This document shows, one piece after another, positions 26,237 through 35,642 of a stretch of DNA of 59,227 nt. Where the stretch lies: the NCBI GenBank assembly GCA_949840465.1, contig CATKXE010000010.1, forward strand, positions 1 to 59,227. The letters are read 5' to 3'. Each line of letters starts with the position of its first letter. Position 1 is the stretch's first letter. Under the pieces are notes generated by a model. That model did not search any database. It saw only the letters and a program-made list of their open reading frames with translations, and was not told where the DNA came from. Both the position numbers and the translations under genes were made by a program. This stretch comes from an uncultured Lachnospiraceae bacterium. Its GTDB lineage: Bacteria > Bacillota > Clostridia > Lachnospirales > Lachnospiraceae.

Positions 26237-27460
26237 TTGAAATTTCTGTATGAAAAAGAGACCAGAAAATTTTATCTGTTTCTTGCGGCAGTCTGTACGC
26301 TGCAGATCTGTTTTTTGGGATTTTTCAGCATCCTTGAAATACAAAATATCCGCCAAATCCTTGTCAATAAGGAGCTTACGGCGGCGTCCTGCCTACTCGA
26401 GAACGGAGTTCCGCCTGTACTGGCGGCACAGGCCTTGAATGCAGAGAAAGTGACAAAAGAGGGGATAAAACTTTTAAAAGAAATCGGGCATACTGGGGAT
26501 GCACAGTGGTATCTGCTGCTGGTTGCAGAACAATATATTTTTCCTGTGATTCTCAGGCTGCTGCTGGGAGTTTTGCCGGCTGCCGCTATACTTGCGGGCG
26601 CAGGGCTGTTTTTTAACAAAAGAAACCATTTATATGAGAATGTGGAAAAGACGATTACACGGTATGCGGAAAATCAATTCGGAAATCATCTCCCAACAGG
26701 AGAGACAGGAGCGATCTATCAGCTATTTGGGAGTATTGAGCAGCTTGCCATGTCGCTGCAGGCAAAAAACGAAATGGAATATAAGGCAAAGGTATTTCTG
26801 AAAAATATGATATCTAATATTTCCCATCAGCTGAAAACTCCGCTTGCGGCGTTGGAGATGTATATGGAAATCATTTTGGGAGAGCCGTGTAATGAAGAAA
26901 CCGTGAGAAATTTTTCGTGGAAATCCATGCAGTCTCTGGAACGGATGGAGCAGCTAATCCAGGCGCTTTTAAAAATGGCGCGCCTGGAGACGGGAAATAT
27001 TGTATTTGAGAAACGGCCATGCTATGCTTCCGAATTGGCGGCCCAGGCCGTAGGCGACCTCCAGCAGAGGGCAAAGCAGGAAGGAAAAGAAATTTTGATG
27101 GAAGGAGATCCCGGGGAAATACTGGTCTGCGATCAGGAGTGGACCAGGGAAGCCGTCGCGAATCTTGTAAAGAATGCCCTGGATCATACGGACAGAGGGG
27201 GAATCGTCAGGGTTTCGTGGAAACGGTCTTTGGCAGTATTTTGCCTGACTGTGCAGGATAATGGGTGCGGAATTGCACCGGAAGATATCCACCATATTTT
27301 TAAACAGTTTTACCGCAGCAGGAAATCCAGCGACCAGCAGGGGGCAGGGCTGGGGCTTTCCCTTGCGAAATCTATCGTCGAAGGGCAGGGCGGCAGCCTG
27401 GCCGTGGAAAGCCGTGTCGGGGCGGGGAGCGTCTTTTGGATCAATTTTGCTATTTCGTAA
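26237..27460 (+). CDS. Sensor histidine kinase of ABC-transporter module
   Basis: A 407-residue membrane kinase: TM1 about 13-33, an extracytoplasmic loop of ~65 residues, TM2 about 95-125, then a HisKA domain with His197 (SNISHQLKTPLAALE) and a HATPase domain (NLVKNALDHTD, DNGCGI, GAGLGLSLAKSIVE). Start TTG with AAGGAG just upstream, inside the end of the regulator gene. The short external loop is larger than in BceS kinases (about 5 residues) and resembles kinases that sense ligands themselves. It should phosphorylate the preceding regulator. Confidence 0.93.
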   Translation: MKFLYEKETRKFYLFLAAVCTLQICFLGFFSILEIQNIRQILVNKELTAASCLLENGVPPVLAAQALNAEKVTKEGIKLLKEIGHTGDAQWYLLLVAEQYIFPVILRLLLGVLPAAAILAGAGLFFNKRNHLYENVEKTITRYAENQFGNHLPTGETGAIYQLFGSIEQLAMSLQAKNEMEYKAKVFLKNMISNISHQLKTPLAALEMYMEIILGEPCNEETVRNFSWKSMQSLERMEQLIQALLKMARLETGNIVFEKRPCYASELAAQAVGDLQQRAKQEGKEILMEGDPGEILVCDQEWTREAVANLVKNALDHTDRGGIVRVSWKRSLAVFCLTVQDNGCGIAPEDIHHIFKQFYRSRKSSDQQGAGLGLSLAKSIVEGQGGSLAVESRVGAGSVFWINFAIS

Positions 27461-27469
27461 GTAAAGAAC

Positions 27470-27507
27470 CTTACAGATCTGTAACCTCACATTCATCCAA
27501 ATGTAAG
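27470..27507. promoter_or_regulatory. Putative response-regulator sites before ABC genes
   Basis: CTTACA-GATC-TGTAAC (27470-27485) matches the palindrome before the regulator gene. A further TGTAAG half-site (27502-27507) lies 22 bases, two helical turns, from the first TGTAA half-site, facing an imperfect CTCACA partner (27486-27491). A TATACT -10-like hexamer stands at 27518-27523. The region separates the kinase gene from the ABC genes and may give the transporter its own regulated promoter. Confidence 0.5.
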
Positions 27508-27660
27508 GTGGGGATGCTATACTTCTTTGTGTACTCCCAAAGAGGCCGAAAGCAGGATATTAAAAGGGCTGTTCGGGGAGGCTGCTTAAAGGAAATGTTG
27601 ATATAGCATATTCTTTTCGGGGCATTTAGATGGATCATAGAGAAAGGCGGGGTGTTGTAG

Positions 27661-28464
27661 GTGGAAATCTTAAAAGTAGAAAAACTGTGCAAAGTTTATG
27701 GAACAGGGGAAGCTCGCGTGGAAGCGTTAAAGCATGTTTCTTTTTCCATGCAGAAAGGGGAATTTGGCGCAGTGGTAGGAGTTTCAGGCTCCGGGAAGAG
27801 TACGCTTTTGAACTGTATCGGAGGGTTGGACGAGGCGGATTCCGGAAAGGTATTTTTGAATGGAAGAAATATATTTGAAATGGGAGAAAATGAAAGGACA
27901 ATTTTCCGCAGACAAAATATAGGATTTATCTTCCAGTCGTTCCATCTGATCCCGGAGCTTACTGTGGAACAGAATATCATTTTTCCTCTTCTTCTGGATT
28001 ATAGGAAGCCGGATCAAAACAGGGTGGAAGAAATTCTGAAGGTACTGGGACTTGCAAACAGGCGGAAACATCTGCCGGGGCAGCTTTCGGGAGGACAGCA
28101 GCAGAGAGTGGCGATCGGGCGGGCGCTCATTACCCGTCCGGCATTGGTCTTAGCGGACGAGCCGACGGGAAATCTGGATTCCCAGAGCAGCCGGGATGTG
28201 ATGGAGCTTCTGTGCAAGGCGTCACGGTATTATCAGCAGACCGTCCTGATGATCACCCATAATATGAACCTGACGGTATCGGCGGATCGGGTATTTTGTG
28301 TGGCGGACGGGGAGCTTACGGAATTGGTAAGCCCTTCCCATGCGAAAGATTCCGGACTTTCTGAAAGTCAGGACGGGGAGCTTGCCGGTTTTGAAAGTCA
28401 GGGCGGGCAGGATAAGGAACCTGCCGGCATTGACGGGCGGGAAAAAGGAGGCGCTGCAGAATGA
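27661..28464 (+). CDS. ABC transporter ATP-binding protein (MacB/Vex type)
   Basis: A 267-residue ATPase with Walker A GVSGSGKST, Q loop FIFQSFHL, signature LSGGQQQR, Walker B LVLADEPTGNLD and switch His in MITHN. The class (SDAAxxEAD-like GGLDEADSGKVF) is that of FtsX-type permease partners such as MacB, LolD and BceA. The start is GTG. The last ~40 residues carry repeats of an SQDGELAGFESQGG type, an unusual hydrophilic extension. Overlaps the permease by 4 bp (ATGA). Likely peptide or lipid-linked drug extrusion or target protection, by context. Confidence 0.93.
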   Translation: MEILKVEKLCKVYGTGEARVEALKHVSFSMQKGEFGAVVGVSGSGKSTLLNCIGGLDEADSGKVFLNGRNIFEMGENERTIFRRQNIGFIFQSFHLIPELTVEQNIIFPLLLDYRKPDQNRVEEILKVLGLANRRKHLPGQLSGGQQQRVAIGRALITRPALVLADEPTGNLDSQSSRDVMELLCKASRYYQQTVLMITHNMNLTVSADRVFCVADGELTELVSPSHAKDSGLSESQDGELAGFESQGGQDKEPAGIDGREKGGAAE

Positions 28465-30824
28465 AGCATTATCTGGATCTGATCAAAATATCCGCAAAGC
28501 AGCACAGGAAACAGAACCGGATGACCAGGCTCTGCATCGTACTGGCAGTGGCGTTGGTGAGTACTATCTTTGGAATGGCGGATATGGAAATGCGCTCCCA
28601 AATGATTCAGGCTGTCAGATCGGACGGAAGCTGGCATGCAGGGTTCGTGATGGAAGAAGAACAAGGGGAATTGCTGAAGGAACGCCCGGAGGTGGAACAT
28701 ACCGCACGGTATGGGGTACTCAACTACCGACTGTCGGACGGGTATCAGATTGAAGGGGTTGAGACGGTAATCTGCGGATTTGACAAAGAATTTCTGGAAA
28801 TGTTTCCAGCGGCGGAGATGACAGAAGGAGAGCTTCCCAGGACCCGGGATGAAGCCGTTCTGAATGAAAGCGCAAAAACAAGGCTTAAGGTGCAGGTGGG
28901 AAGTACGATCGAGCTTCTCATCCCCCAGGGAGAAGCAAAGCGGTACCATATCACCGGAATTGTGAAAGATACGGCTCTGGAAGCGGAGCATGATGCTTTT
29001 GGAATGTTTTTGAATATGGAAGAATTTTCATTTTTGCGTTCCATGGAGGACGGGCCAAATCAGGAAGAACTCTTTTATGTGCAGTTCAGGCCATTTTGCA
29101 ATATCCAGAAAGCCATCCGGGAAATCAGTATACAGTTTGGTTTAAAGCCGGAGCAGGTGAGGCAGAATGCGAAGGTACTTATGCTGATGTTTCAGAGCAG
29201 GGATCCATATTTGATGCAGTTTTATTGTGTGGCTGCGATTCTGGCCGTATTGGTTATGCTGGCGGGGATTTTTATGATTACGGCGAGCATGAACACCAAT
29301 ATTGCACGGAGGACAGAATTTTTCGGGATGATGCGCTGTCTGGGAGCTACCAGGAAACAGGTCGTCCGTTTTGTAAGGAGGGAAGCGGCCAGTTGGTGCA
29401 GGACGGCAATCCCCGCCGGAGCGGCGGCAGGAATCGTTGTAGTATGGATGCTATGCTGGATGCTGCGGTTCTTAAGCCCGGGGCTTTTTGAAGGGCTTCC
29501 GGTGTTTGGAGTCAGTTTTCCAGGGATAGCGGCAGGAATCGCCGTGGGATTTTCTACTGTTCTTCTGGCGGCGCGTTCTCCTGCAAAGAAAGCGGCAAAG
29601 GTATCTCCGCTGACCGCAGTTTCCGGAAATGCGGGAACCATTCAGGCGGTAAAACGGGCGGCTCATACCCGGATTTTCAAGGTGGATACGGCTCTTGGCA
29701 TCCATCATGCTTCCGGCAGTAAGAAAAATTTTTTTCTGGTGGCAGGCTCCTTTGCATTCAGCATCATTCTATTCCTGTCATTCAGTACGGCTATTGATTT
29801 TATGCATCAGGCGATTACTCCGCTGCGCCCGTCTGCGCCGGATATCTCTATTTACAGGGAAGATACGGCCAATCAGATTCCCGCGGAGCTTGCCGGGCAA
29901 ATCGAAGGCTATCCGGGAGTAAAGCGGGCATTTGGAAGGGGTTATGCGGAGTTTACGGACGCGGAGAGCGGAAGAAAGATTTCTGTGATTTCCTATGACG
30001 AGCAGCAGTTCCGATGGGCAAAAAAGTCACTGATCGAAGGAGATCTGGAAGACGCAATTTCCGGAAAGGGAGTGCTTTCTGTGTACAGGGAAGGAAGTAT
30101 GCGTACTGCCGGGAGCCGTACCCAGATCTTTATAGATGGAAAAAGCAGGGAATTGAGCGTGGCCGGAATATTGGGTGATGTTCCTTATATGTATAGTTCA
30201 AAAAATACGGGCGATGCCATGGAGACGATGATCTGCCCGGAGGAAATATTCCGGGAGCTGACCGGGGAGACGGGGTACACTGTGCTTGACGTACAGCTTC
30301 AGAAAGATGCTTCTGACGCACAGGTGCAGGCGATCCGAAAGGCAATGGAACAGGCATGTGGGCACAGTGTTTCGTTTTCTGACAAGCGTATCGGGAACCG
30401 GGAAGCCAGAGGAGCCAGTTATTCTATGTCGGTATTTCTCTATGGTTTTTTGGCGGTGATTGCGATGATCGCATTTTTTAACATCATAAACTGCATCTCT
30501 ATGAGCGTGTCTGCACGGATGCGGGAATACGGTGCAATGCGTGCAATCGGGATGACGGTACGGCAGGTAGTCAGGATGGTGTTTGGAGAGACCATGACCT
30601 ATACTGCCTTCGGTGTGTTTTGTGGATGCGCGGCCGGGTTGCCGCTGAATAAGATGCTGTTTGAATCCCTTGTAACTTCCCGGTGGGGAGAGGCATGGAA
30701 TCTGCCGGGATGGGAAATTCTGGTGATTGTAGCTGTCATGCTCTGTTCGGTCTGCCTGTCGGTGATGGGTCCGGCAAAGCGGATCAAAAAGATGACGGTG
30801 GTGGATACCATCACCAGGGAGTGA
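28461..30824 (+). CDS. ABC transporter permease, double FtsX domain
   Basis: A 787-residue membrane protein with two FtsX repeats: helices at about 20-40, 258-280, 315-340, 350-372 and then 415-435, 655-680, 712-732, 755-775. The FtsX motif REYGAMRAIGMTVRQV near the C-terminus and TEFFGMMRCLGATRKQV in the first half show the duplication. Large extracytoplasmic domains follow the first helix of each repeat. Coupled to the preceding ATPase. Such permeases form mechanotransmission or efflux systems acting on envelope-targeting compounds. It is longer than BceB-type permeases (about 650) and closer to Vex/YtrF-like double-FtsX proteins. Confidence 0.9.
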   Translation: MKHYLDLIKISAKQHRKQNRMTRLCIVLAVALVSTIFGMADMEMRSQMIQAVRSDGSWHAGFVMEEEQGELLKERPEVEHTARYGVLNYRLSDGYQIEGVETVICGFDKEFLEMFPAAEMTEGELPRTRDEAVLNESAKTRLKVQVGSTIELLIPQGEAKRYHITGIVKDTALEAEHDAFGMFLNMEEFSFLRSMEDGPNQEELFYVQFRPFCNIQKAIREISIQFGLKPEQVRQNAKVLMLMFQSRDPYLMQFYCVAAILAVLVMLAGIFMITASMNTNIARRTEFFGMMRCLGATRKQVVRFVRREAASWCRTAIPAGAAAGIVVVWMLCWMLRFLSPGLFEGLPVFGVSFPGIAAGIAVGFSTVLLAARSPAKKAAKVSPLTAVSGNAGTIQAVKRAAHTRIFKVDTALGIHHASGSKKNFFLVAGSFAFSIILFLSFSTAIDFMHQAITPLRPSAPDISIYREDTANQIPAELAGQIEGYPGVKRAFGRGYAEFTDAESGRKISVISYDEQQFRWAKKSLIEGDLEDAISGKGVLSVYREGSMRTAGSRTQIFIDGKSRELSVAGILGDVPYMYSSKNTGDAMETMICPEEIFRELTGETGYTVLDVQLQKDASDAQVQAIRKAMEQACGHSVSFSDKRIGNREARGASYSMSVFLYGFLAVIAMIAFFNIINCISMSVSARMREYGAMRAIGMTVRQVVRMVFGETMTYTAFGVFCGCAAGLPLNKMLFESLVTSRWGEAWNLPGWEILVIVAVMLCSVCLSVMGPAKRIKKMTVVDTITRE

Positions 30825-30958
30825 GGCTGCAAATAAATATGACAAACAAGGCAGGGTTTTCCCTGGTTTTATCCAGGCAAAAGGCGGGATTTCTTTACAA
30901 ATATTAAAAAAAATGGTAGGATAAATAAAGAAAATAGCATAGTTTAAATGGAGACAGT

Positions 30959-32029
30959 ATGAACAACAGGGTTACGTTAAAACAGATTGCAGAATTGGCA
31001 GGGGTTTCGATAGGCACAGTGGACAGAGCGCTGAATGGGCGTGGCAGAATCAGCACGGATACAAAACAAAGGATCTTAAAAATTGCAAAGCAGTTGGACT
31101 ATAGACCAAACATGCTTGCAAGTTCTTTAAGCAAAAAGCGGAAATTACATATTGGTATCATTATGTCCTGTAAACCGGAAGAATTCTGTAATCATTTGAT
31201 CCATGGCGTGAAAGATGCACTGGATGAAATTTCTACCTATGGGGTTAATACAGAGTTTATTTTTACAGACACACTGTCTTATAAAGATCAGATGAAAGCG
31301 GTCAGCATGCTGGATACGGATAAATTTGACGCGTTTCTTGTCAATGCCGGATCCAGGTCAGTAGGCGACTGGATTGACGGGATAGTAAAAGACGGAAAAA
31401 GTGTTGTCACATTTAATACTGATGTAGAAGAATGCAACCGATTGTGTTATGTCGGGGAGAATCCTTATAGCGCGGGGCTTCTGGTTGGGAATATGATCAA
31501 TGAAATCTTGCCGAAAGCAAAAAAGATTGTTTTATTCATGGGATTTAAAGACAACTATTCCCACAGTGAAAGGTGCAGAGGTGTAAAAGATGCCGTTAGA
31601 TCGGCTAATCCAAATGTCAAGTTTTTGGAATTAGAGTATCAGGATGTTGCAGATTCTGCAAGACAGAAGATGGAACAGGTATTGAAAGATGAGCCGGATA
31701 TACAGGCGGTGTTTGCTGCCAGTGCGACGGGGGTATGGGGAATCGGCCAGGTAGTCAGTGAAATGCAGAAAGACAGCAGGCCTAAGGTATTTGGGTATGA
31801 CGTGAATCATAAAGTGGCAGAGCTGATGGATCTGAATATCTGCCAGGCGACAGCTTTTCAGGATCCTTATTGGCAAGGCTATTACAGTATGAAAATTTTG
31901 AGTGAACATTTGCTTTCAAAGCAGCCTATTACCCGGGATAAATATATTATAAGAACAAAGCTGGTGTTGAAAAATAACGTAAAGGACTATCTGCTGGACA
32001 GACATCAGTATGATGGGTTTTTGTTGTGA
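30959..32029 (+). CDS. LacI-family transcriptional regulator
   Basis: A 356-residue regulator: N-terminal HTH (VTLKQIAELAGVSIGTVDRAL) and hinge (NMLASSLSK), then a periplasmic-binding-protein-like sensor domain (HIGIIMSCKPEEFC onward). The sugar operon starts 300 bp downstream with a LacI-type operator over its promoter, so this is its likely repressor. The HTH reads GTVDRALNGRGRIS, which is close to sugar-responsive regulators that also use an extended ligand domain. Its own promoter region has no copy of the operator. Ends at a hairpin. Confidence 0.92.
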   Translation: MNNRVTLKQIAELAGVSIGTVDRALNGRGRISTDTKQRILKIAKQLDYRPNMLASSLSKKRKLHIGIIMSCKPEEFCNHLIHGVKDALDEISTYGVNTEFIFTDTLSYKDQMKAVSMLDTDKFDAFLVNAGSRSVGDWIDGIVKDGKSVVTFNTDVEECNRLCYVGENPYSAGLLVGNMINEILPKAKKIVLFMGFKDNYSHSERCRGVKDAVRSANPNVKFLELEYQDVADSARQKMEQVLKDEPDIQAVFAASATGVWGIGQVVSEMQKDSRPKVFGYDVNHKVAELMDLNICQATAFQDPYWQGYYSMKILSEHLLSKQPITRDKYIIRTKLVLKNNVKDYLLDRHQYDGFLL

Positions 32030-32077
32030 AACTTCGAAGCAAAGAAGGAAATGAACAGGGTATCAGCGGAATATAAG

Positions 32078-32114
32078 AACTGTCTGTCATGGTAAAATGA
32101 CAGGCAGTTTTGTT
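32078..32114 (+). terminator. Terminator after the LacI-family gene
   Basis: AACTGTCTGTCA (32078-32089) pairs with TGACAGGCAGTT (32098-32109; one G-U pair), 8-base loop, then TTGTT. Confidence 0.75.
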
Positions 32115-32240
32115 ATGTTCAGATTACGGAATTTATATTTACCTGTTGTGCAATATTACAAGCTTATAGCAGGATCATGACTTGTCAAAGACGAAAATAT
32201 GTGAAAAATTCATAAAAAAATTTAAATAATTTTTGAAGTA

Positions 32241-32269
32241 TTGACAAATTATACAGGTAAGAATATAAT
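32241..32269 (+). promoter_or_regulatory. Consensus promoter of the glycoside operon
   Basis: TTGACA (32241-32246), 17-base spacer, TATAAT (32264-32269): a full consensus sigma-A promoter. A strong promoter like this needs tight repression, which the overlapping downstream operator could give. Confidence 0.88.
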
Positions 32270-32277
32270 GTTATTAA

Positions 32278-32295
32278 TGCGTTAACGATAACGCA
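32278..32295. promoter_or_regulatory. LacI-type operator 1
   Basis: TGCGTTA-ACGA-TAACGCA, a perfect 7-bp palindrome with 4-base centre, placed at about +2 to +19 of the predicted transcript. The central CG is near the symmetrical centre as in LacI/PurR operators. A near-identical copy is at 34109. Confidence 0.8.
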
Positions 32296-32331
32296 AACGC
32301 AAAAAATAAGATCATTGAAGGAGGCAGAAGT

Positions 32332-34062
32332 ATGGCAATTTACAAAGGACAATGCCGGGTACCGGTGGAGTGGGGATTCACAGCAAAAAAAGCGTATGAA
32401 GATCCATTTAATGAAATTGAACTGGATGTCATCGTAACAGATGAAGACGGAAATGAATGGAAGCTTCCGGCATTCTGGGGAGGCGGCACAAACTGGCGCG
32501 TACGTTTTGGCGCTCCGCACATTGGCAGATATTCATTTAAGAGTATCTGTACAGATCCGGAGGATACCGGGCTGCATGGTATCACAGGGGAGCTTGAGAT
32601 TGAACCTTATACCGGCAATAATCCACTTTATAAGTACGGACAGATCCGTGTCATGCCGGACGGTCACCATCTGATGCATGAAGACGGCAAACCATTTATC
32701 TGGCTGGGCGATACATGGTGGATGGTATTCTCAGGCCGGATCAACGGAACAGACGAGATCCAGTATCTTACAAAAGACCGCGCAGACAAAGGCTTTACGG
32801 TAATTCAGATGATCAATGGCCTGTGGTGTGACGTCCATGCATTTGACCGCCGCGGCAAGAATGAAGAAGGCTACTGCTGGGAAGCAAATTGGGAACGCAT
32901 CAATCCTTACTTCTATGATTCCGCGGACGTTAAGATGGAAGCGATCGTAAATGCAGGATTAGTTCCGCTGCTGGCAGGCTCATGGGGATTTTACATGGGA
33001 TATATGGGCGTTGAGAAGATGAAGCAGCACTATCGCTATATGGTAGCAAGATACGGAGCTTATCCGTTGATGTGGAATGTCGGCGGCGAGACCTGTATGC
33101 CGGGGTATTACGGAGATACGAAGGATCCGGAAAATCCGAAGAGCGCCGGCCCGAAACGTAAACAGGACTGGGCGGATGTACTGGATTACCTCAAAGCGAT
33201 CGATCCGTATAACCGTACGGCTATCGCACATGAGACAGCGGGGGTTATGCCAAAAGACGGTTTGCCGAACCAGGAATTATTGGATGTTGTTATGTTCCAG
33301 GGCACTCACTGTGAGAGCAGGGAAGCCGTCGCACATGCTGTGAATTCTGTAAAACCGCTGGTTGCACTGGAGCCTGCAAGACCGGTGATTAACGGCGAAA
33401 CCTGTTACGAAGGAATGCTTAACAACTGCGGGTCGGAGATTCAGCGAATGATCTTCTGGAATACAATGCTGAAAGGCGGGGCAGGATGGACATACGGCGC
33501 ACAGGGAGTTTGGGCGGCAAGCCATGAAAAGGATCCGTTTGGACCATCCGCATACGGTATGACATGGGGCTACCACAGCTGGCAGAAGGCGTCTCAGTTT
33601 GACGGGGGAAAACAGGTCGGCGCGAGCCGTAAGTACCTTGGCCGGTTCCCATGGTGGAAGCTTCTTCCTTCCGACGGGAAATTTACCATCAACGAAAATG
33701 TACAGCCATTTTATCAGTCGGCATGTGCTTCTACACCAGACAATGAATTATTGATTGCGTACGTACCGGTTCAGGTATTTAATGGGGACATCCATGGATT
33801 CCAGGGTGTAATGGGATGTTTTACCAATCGGTTCAAAGGCCTTACACCGGGCGACCGTTATGTAATCAGTGCATATGACGCCGTACGGGATGAAGAAATA
33901 GAGCTGTATGTTACAGAAGTAGATCCGGATGGAACCATCCCTCTGATTACAAAATCTTATCAGGAATGGGTTTATGTCGCAGAACGTACTACGATCCGTC
34001 CATGTACCGACAGAATTAAGCCGCCGCTTATGTTTGCGATGATGGAGGATTTAGAAGGATAA
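32332..34062 (+). CDS. Cytoplasmic apiosidase-like glycoside hydrolase (DUF4038)
   Basis: A 576-residue enzyme. N-terminal beta-sandwich of DUF5060 type (VEWGFTAKKAYEDPF, about 1-90), a catalytic (beta/alpha)8 domain of the DUF4038/GH140 apiosidase-like kind (HEDGKPFIWLGDTWWMVF, MWNVGGETC with a likely acid/base Glu, and PVINGETCYEG with a likely nucleophile Glu), and a C-terminal domain from about 480. There is no signal peptide, so it should act on a glycoside already imported, probably by the next gene's symporter. First gene of the operon; ATG follows GAAGGAGG. Exact substrate unproven. Confidence 0.8.
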   Translation: MAIYKGQCRVPVEWGFTAKKAYEDPFNEIELDVIVTDEDGNEWKLPAFWGGGTNWRVRFGAPHIGRYSFKSICTDPEDTGLHGITGELEIEPYTGNNPLYKYGQIRVMPDGHHLMHEDGKPFIWLGDTWWMVFSGRINGTDEIQYLTKDRADKGFTVIQMINGLWCDVHAFDRRGKNEEGYCWEANWERINPYFYDSADVKMEAIVNAGLVPLLAGSWGFYMGYMGVEKMKQHYRYMVARYGAYPLMWNVGGETCMPGYYGDTKDPENPKSAGPKRKQDWADVLDYLKAIDPYNRTAIAHETAGVMPKDGLPNQELLDVVMFQGTHCESREAVAHAVNSVKPLVALEPARPVINGETCYEGMLNNCGSEIQRMIFWNTMLKGGAGWTYGAQGVWAASHEKDPFGPSAYGMTWGYHSWQKASQFDGGKQVGASRKYLGRFPWWKLLPSDGKFTINENVQPFYQSACASTPDNELLIAYVPVQVFNGDIHGFQGVMGCFTNRFKGLTPGDRYVISAYDAVRDEEIELYVTEVDPDGTIPLITKSYQEWVYVAERTTIRPCTDRIKPPLMFAMMEDLEG

Positions 34063-34072
34063 ACAGATATAT

Positions 34073-34098
34073 AAATCTTTTTAGAGAAAGATTTTTTA
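34073..34098 (+). terminator. Weak hairpin after the hydrolase gene
   Basis: AAATCTTT (34073-34080) and AAAGATTT (34087-34094) with a 6-base loop and a T-rich end. It may reduce read-through into the symporter gene. Confidence 0.45.
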
Positions 34099-34108
34099 TT
34101 TGCAGAAG

Positions 34109-34126
34109 TGCGTTAACGAAAACGCA
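34109..34126. promoter_or_regulatory. LacI-type operator 2
   Basis: TGCGTTAACGAAAACGCA differs from operator 1 by one base (T to A). It lies 123 bases before the symporter start, within the only sizeable gap of the operon, which suggests a second regulated promoter or a repression loop with operator 1 (about 1.8 kb away). I found no clear -35/-10 pair beside it. Confidence 0.75.
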
Positions 34127-34248
34127 AAATATATAGCAAAATGTGAACAGAAAAACATGGATGCGGAAAACTGTTGCGGCAGCTTTTCCGCATACCATGG
34201 CATGAAAAAGGTAAAGTATCTAAAAAAGAATGTACGAAAGGAAAAAAT

Positions 34249-35601
34249 ATGAGTAATACAAATTTGCCCAAATCAACGATGTTAGAAAAAATTATGTATG
34301 GATTTGGAGATATCGGCGCCAATCTGTGCTGGACTTTTATGGCTATGTACGTAACTTTGTACTATACAGATAATGTAGGTATTTCAGCCGCAGTTGCAGG
34401 TACAATGATGCTGGTTGCAAGATTTCTGGATGGTATTACAGATATCATCGGCGCTTATCTTATTGAAAAGATTCATTTTCGTGCGGGAAAAATCAGGCCA
34501 TGGCTCATGATTTCCGCTCCGCTCCTTGCAATCGGTCTCTATCTCAGTTTTCATGTGCCTGCGGCTCTGTCCGTTCAGTCCAAGACAATCTATATCTTTG
34601 CGACCTATACATTTACCGCAGCCATTGCATTTACAATTTATAATTTGGCATTTTCATCCATCCTGAATCTGATGTCATTGGATCCGGACGACAGAAGCAA
34701 CGCTGCAGTTGTAGGCAGAATAGTTACGACAATAGGCATATCGATTGTAAGCTATGTGTCTCCGTTACTGCTGGCCTTTTGGGGCGGAGAAAAGAGTACG
34801 GGAGCGTGGAGTAAGATCTCTACATTATATGCGGTTTTGTGTTTCCTGATCGTATTCGCGATGGGATATTTGATCAAAGAAAAAGAAAGGCCTGCTGATG
34901 TGAAAGAGCAGGGAGATACAAAAGATTCTGCTAAAAAGGAAAAAATGTCTGTTTTAATCAAAGCAGTTTTGAGTACAAAATATACATGGATTCTGTTTGC
35001 GATTTTCACATCTTTTTATTTGTATTTTGGTGTGGCCGGCGTCCGGGTGTATTTCTACAGAGATGTAATCGGCAACTTTGCTGTTTATGGTACGGTATCA
35101 TTGATGTACTCCTTGTGCAGGTTGCCTGGCTTTGCCGTTATGCCCTATATCTTCAAAAAAGTGGGACAGAAAAATGCTGTTATGGGAGGGCTTGTGATCG
35201 CGATTGCCAGCAATGTCGTGATGTTCCTTTTCCCGAGGAGCCTTGCCGTCGCAATGACTACAAATGTGACAATGAGTCTTGGAATGGTGCCGCTGCTTGC
35301 TTCCGTATTCGTATATGTTGCAAATCTGATCGACTACATTTATACAACAAAGCATCTGCGTGCGGAAGGATTTGTCGCAATGACATCCAGTATCGGAACA
35401 AAGGTTGGAACCGGGATTGGTTCTGCGGCAGTCGGCTGGGGACTTGCAATGATCGGGTATAACGGCGCGGCTGAAACACAGAGCGCTGCGACACAGAGCG
35501 GGATTGTATTCCTTACAGCCGGAATTCCGGCAATCCTTGCCGTTGTACTCCTGATACTGGTATTCTTCTGGAAATTAGACAGCAAAAAAAGCGGAGAATA
35601 A
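34249..35601 (+). CDS. GPH-family glycoside/cation symporter
   Basis: A 450-residue, 12-helix transporter of the glycoside-pentoside-hexuronide:cation family (MelB-like, COG2211). Seen: LEKIMYGFGDIGANLCW near the N-terminus and the cation-site region MLVARFLDGITDIIGAYLIE with the family Asp residues. Start ATG 34249 was chosen for its GAAAGG ribosome binding site; an in-frame ATG 25 codons earlier has none. It should import an oligosaccharide or glycoside with Na+ or H+ for the cytoplasmic hydrolase. Cotranscribed with the next three genes. Confidence 0.92.
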   Translation: MSNTNLPKSTMLEKIMYGFGDIGANLCWTFMAMYVTLYYTDNVGISAAVAGTMMLVARFLDGITDIIGAYLIEKIHFRAGKIRPWLMISAPLLAIGLYLSFHVPAALSVQSKTIYIFATYTFTAAIAFTIYNLAFSSILNLMSLDPDDRSNAAVVGRIVTTIGISIVSYVSPLLLAFWGGEKSTGAWSKISTLYAVLCFLIVFAMGYLIKEKERPADVKEQGDTKDSAKKEKMSVLIKAVLSTKYTWILFAIFTSFYLYFGVAGVRVYFYRDVIGNFAVYGTVSLMYSLCRLPGFAVMPYIFKKVGQKNAVMGGLVIAIASNVVMFLFPRSLAVAMTTNVTMSLGMVPLLASVFVYVANLIDYIYTTKHLRAEGFVAMTSSIGTKVGTGIGSAAVGWGLAMIGYNGAAETQSAATQSGIVFLTAGIPAILAVVLLILVFFWKLDSKKSGE

Positions 35602-35642
35602 AAAGACCATTCGTGAAATCATAAAAGAAAGGATGAAATAAA

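Noticed and set aside
30198..30845. 215-codon open frame antisense to the FtsX permease
   Set aside because: Shadow of the permease gene; His/Arg-rich translation without domains.
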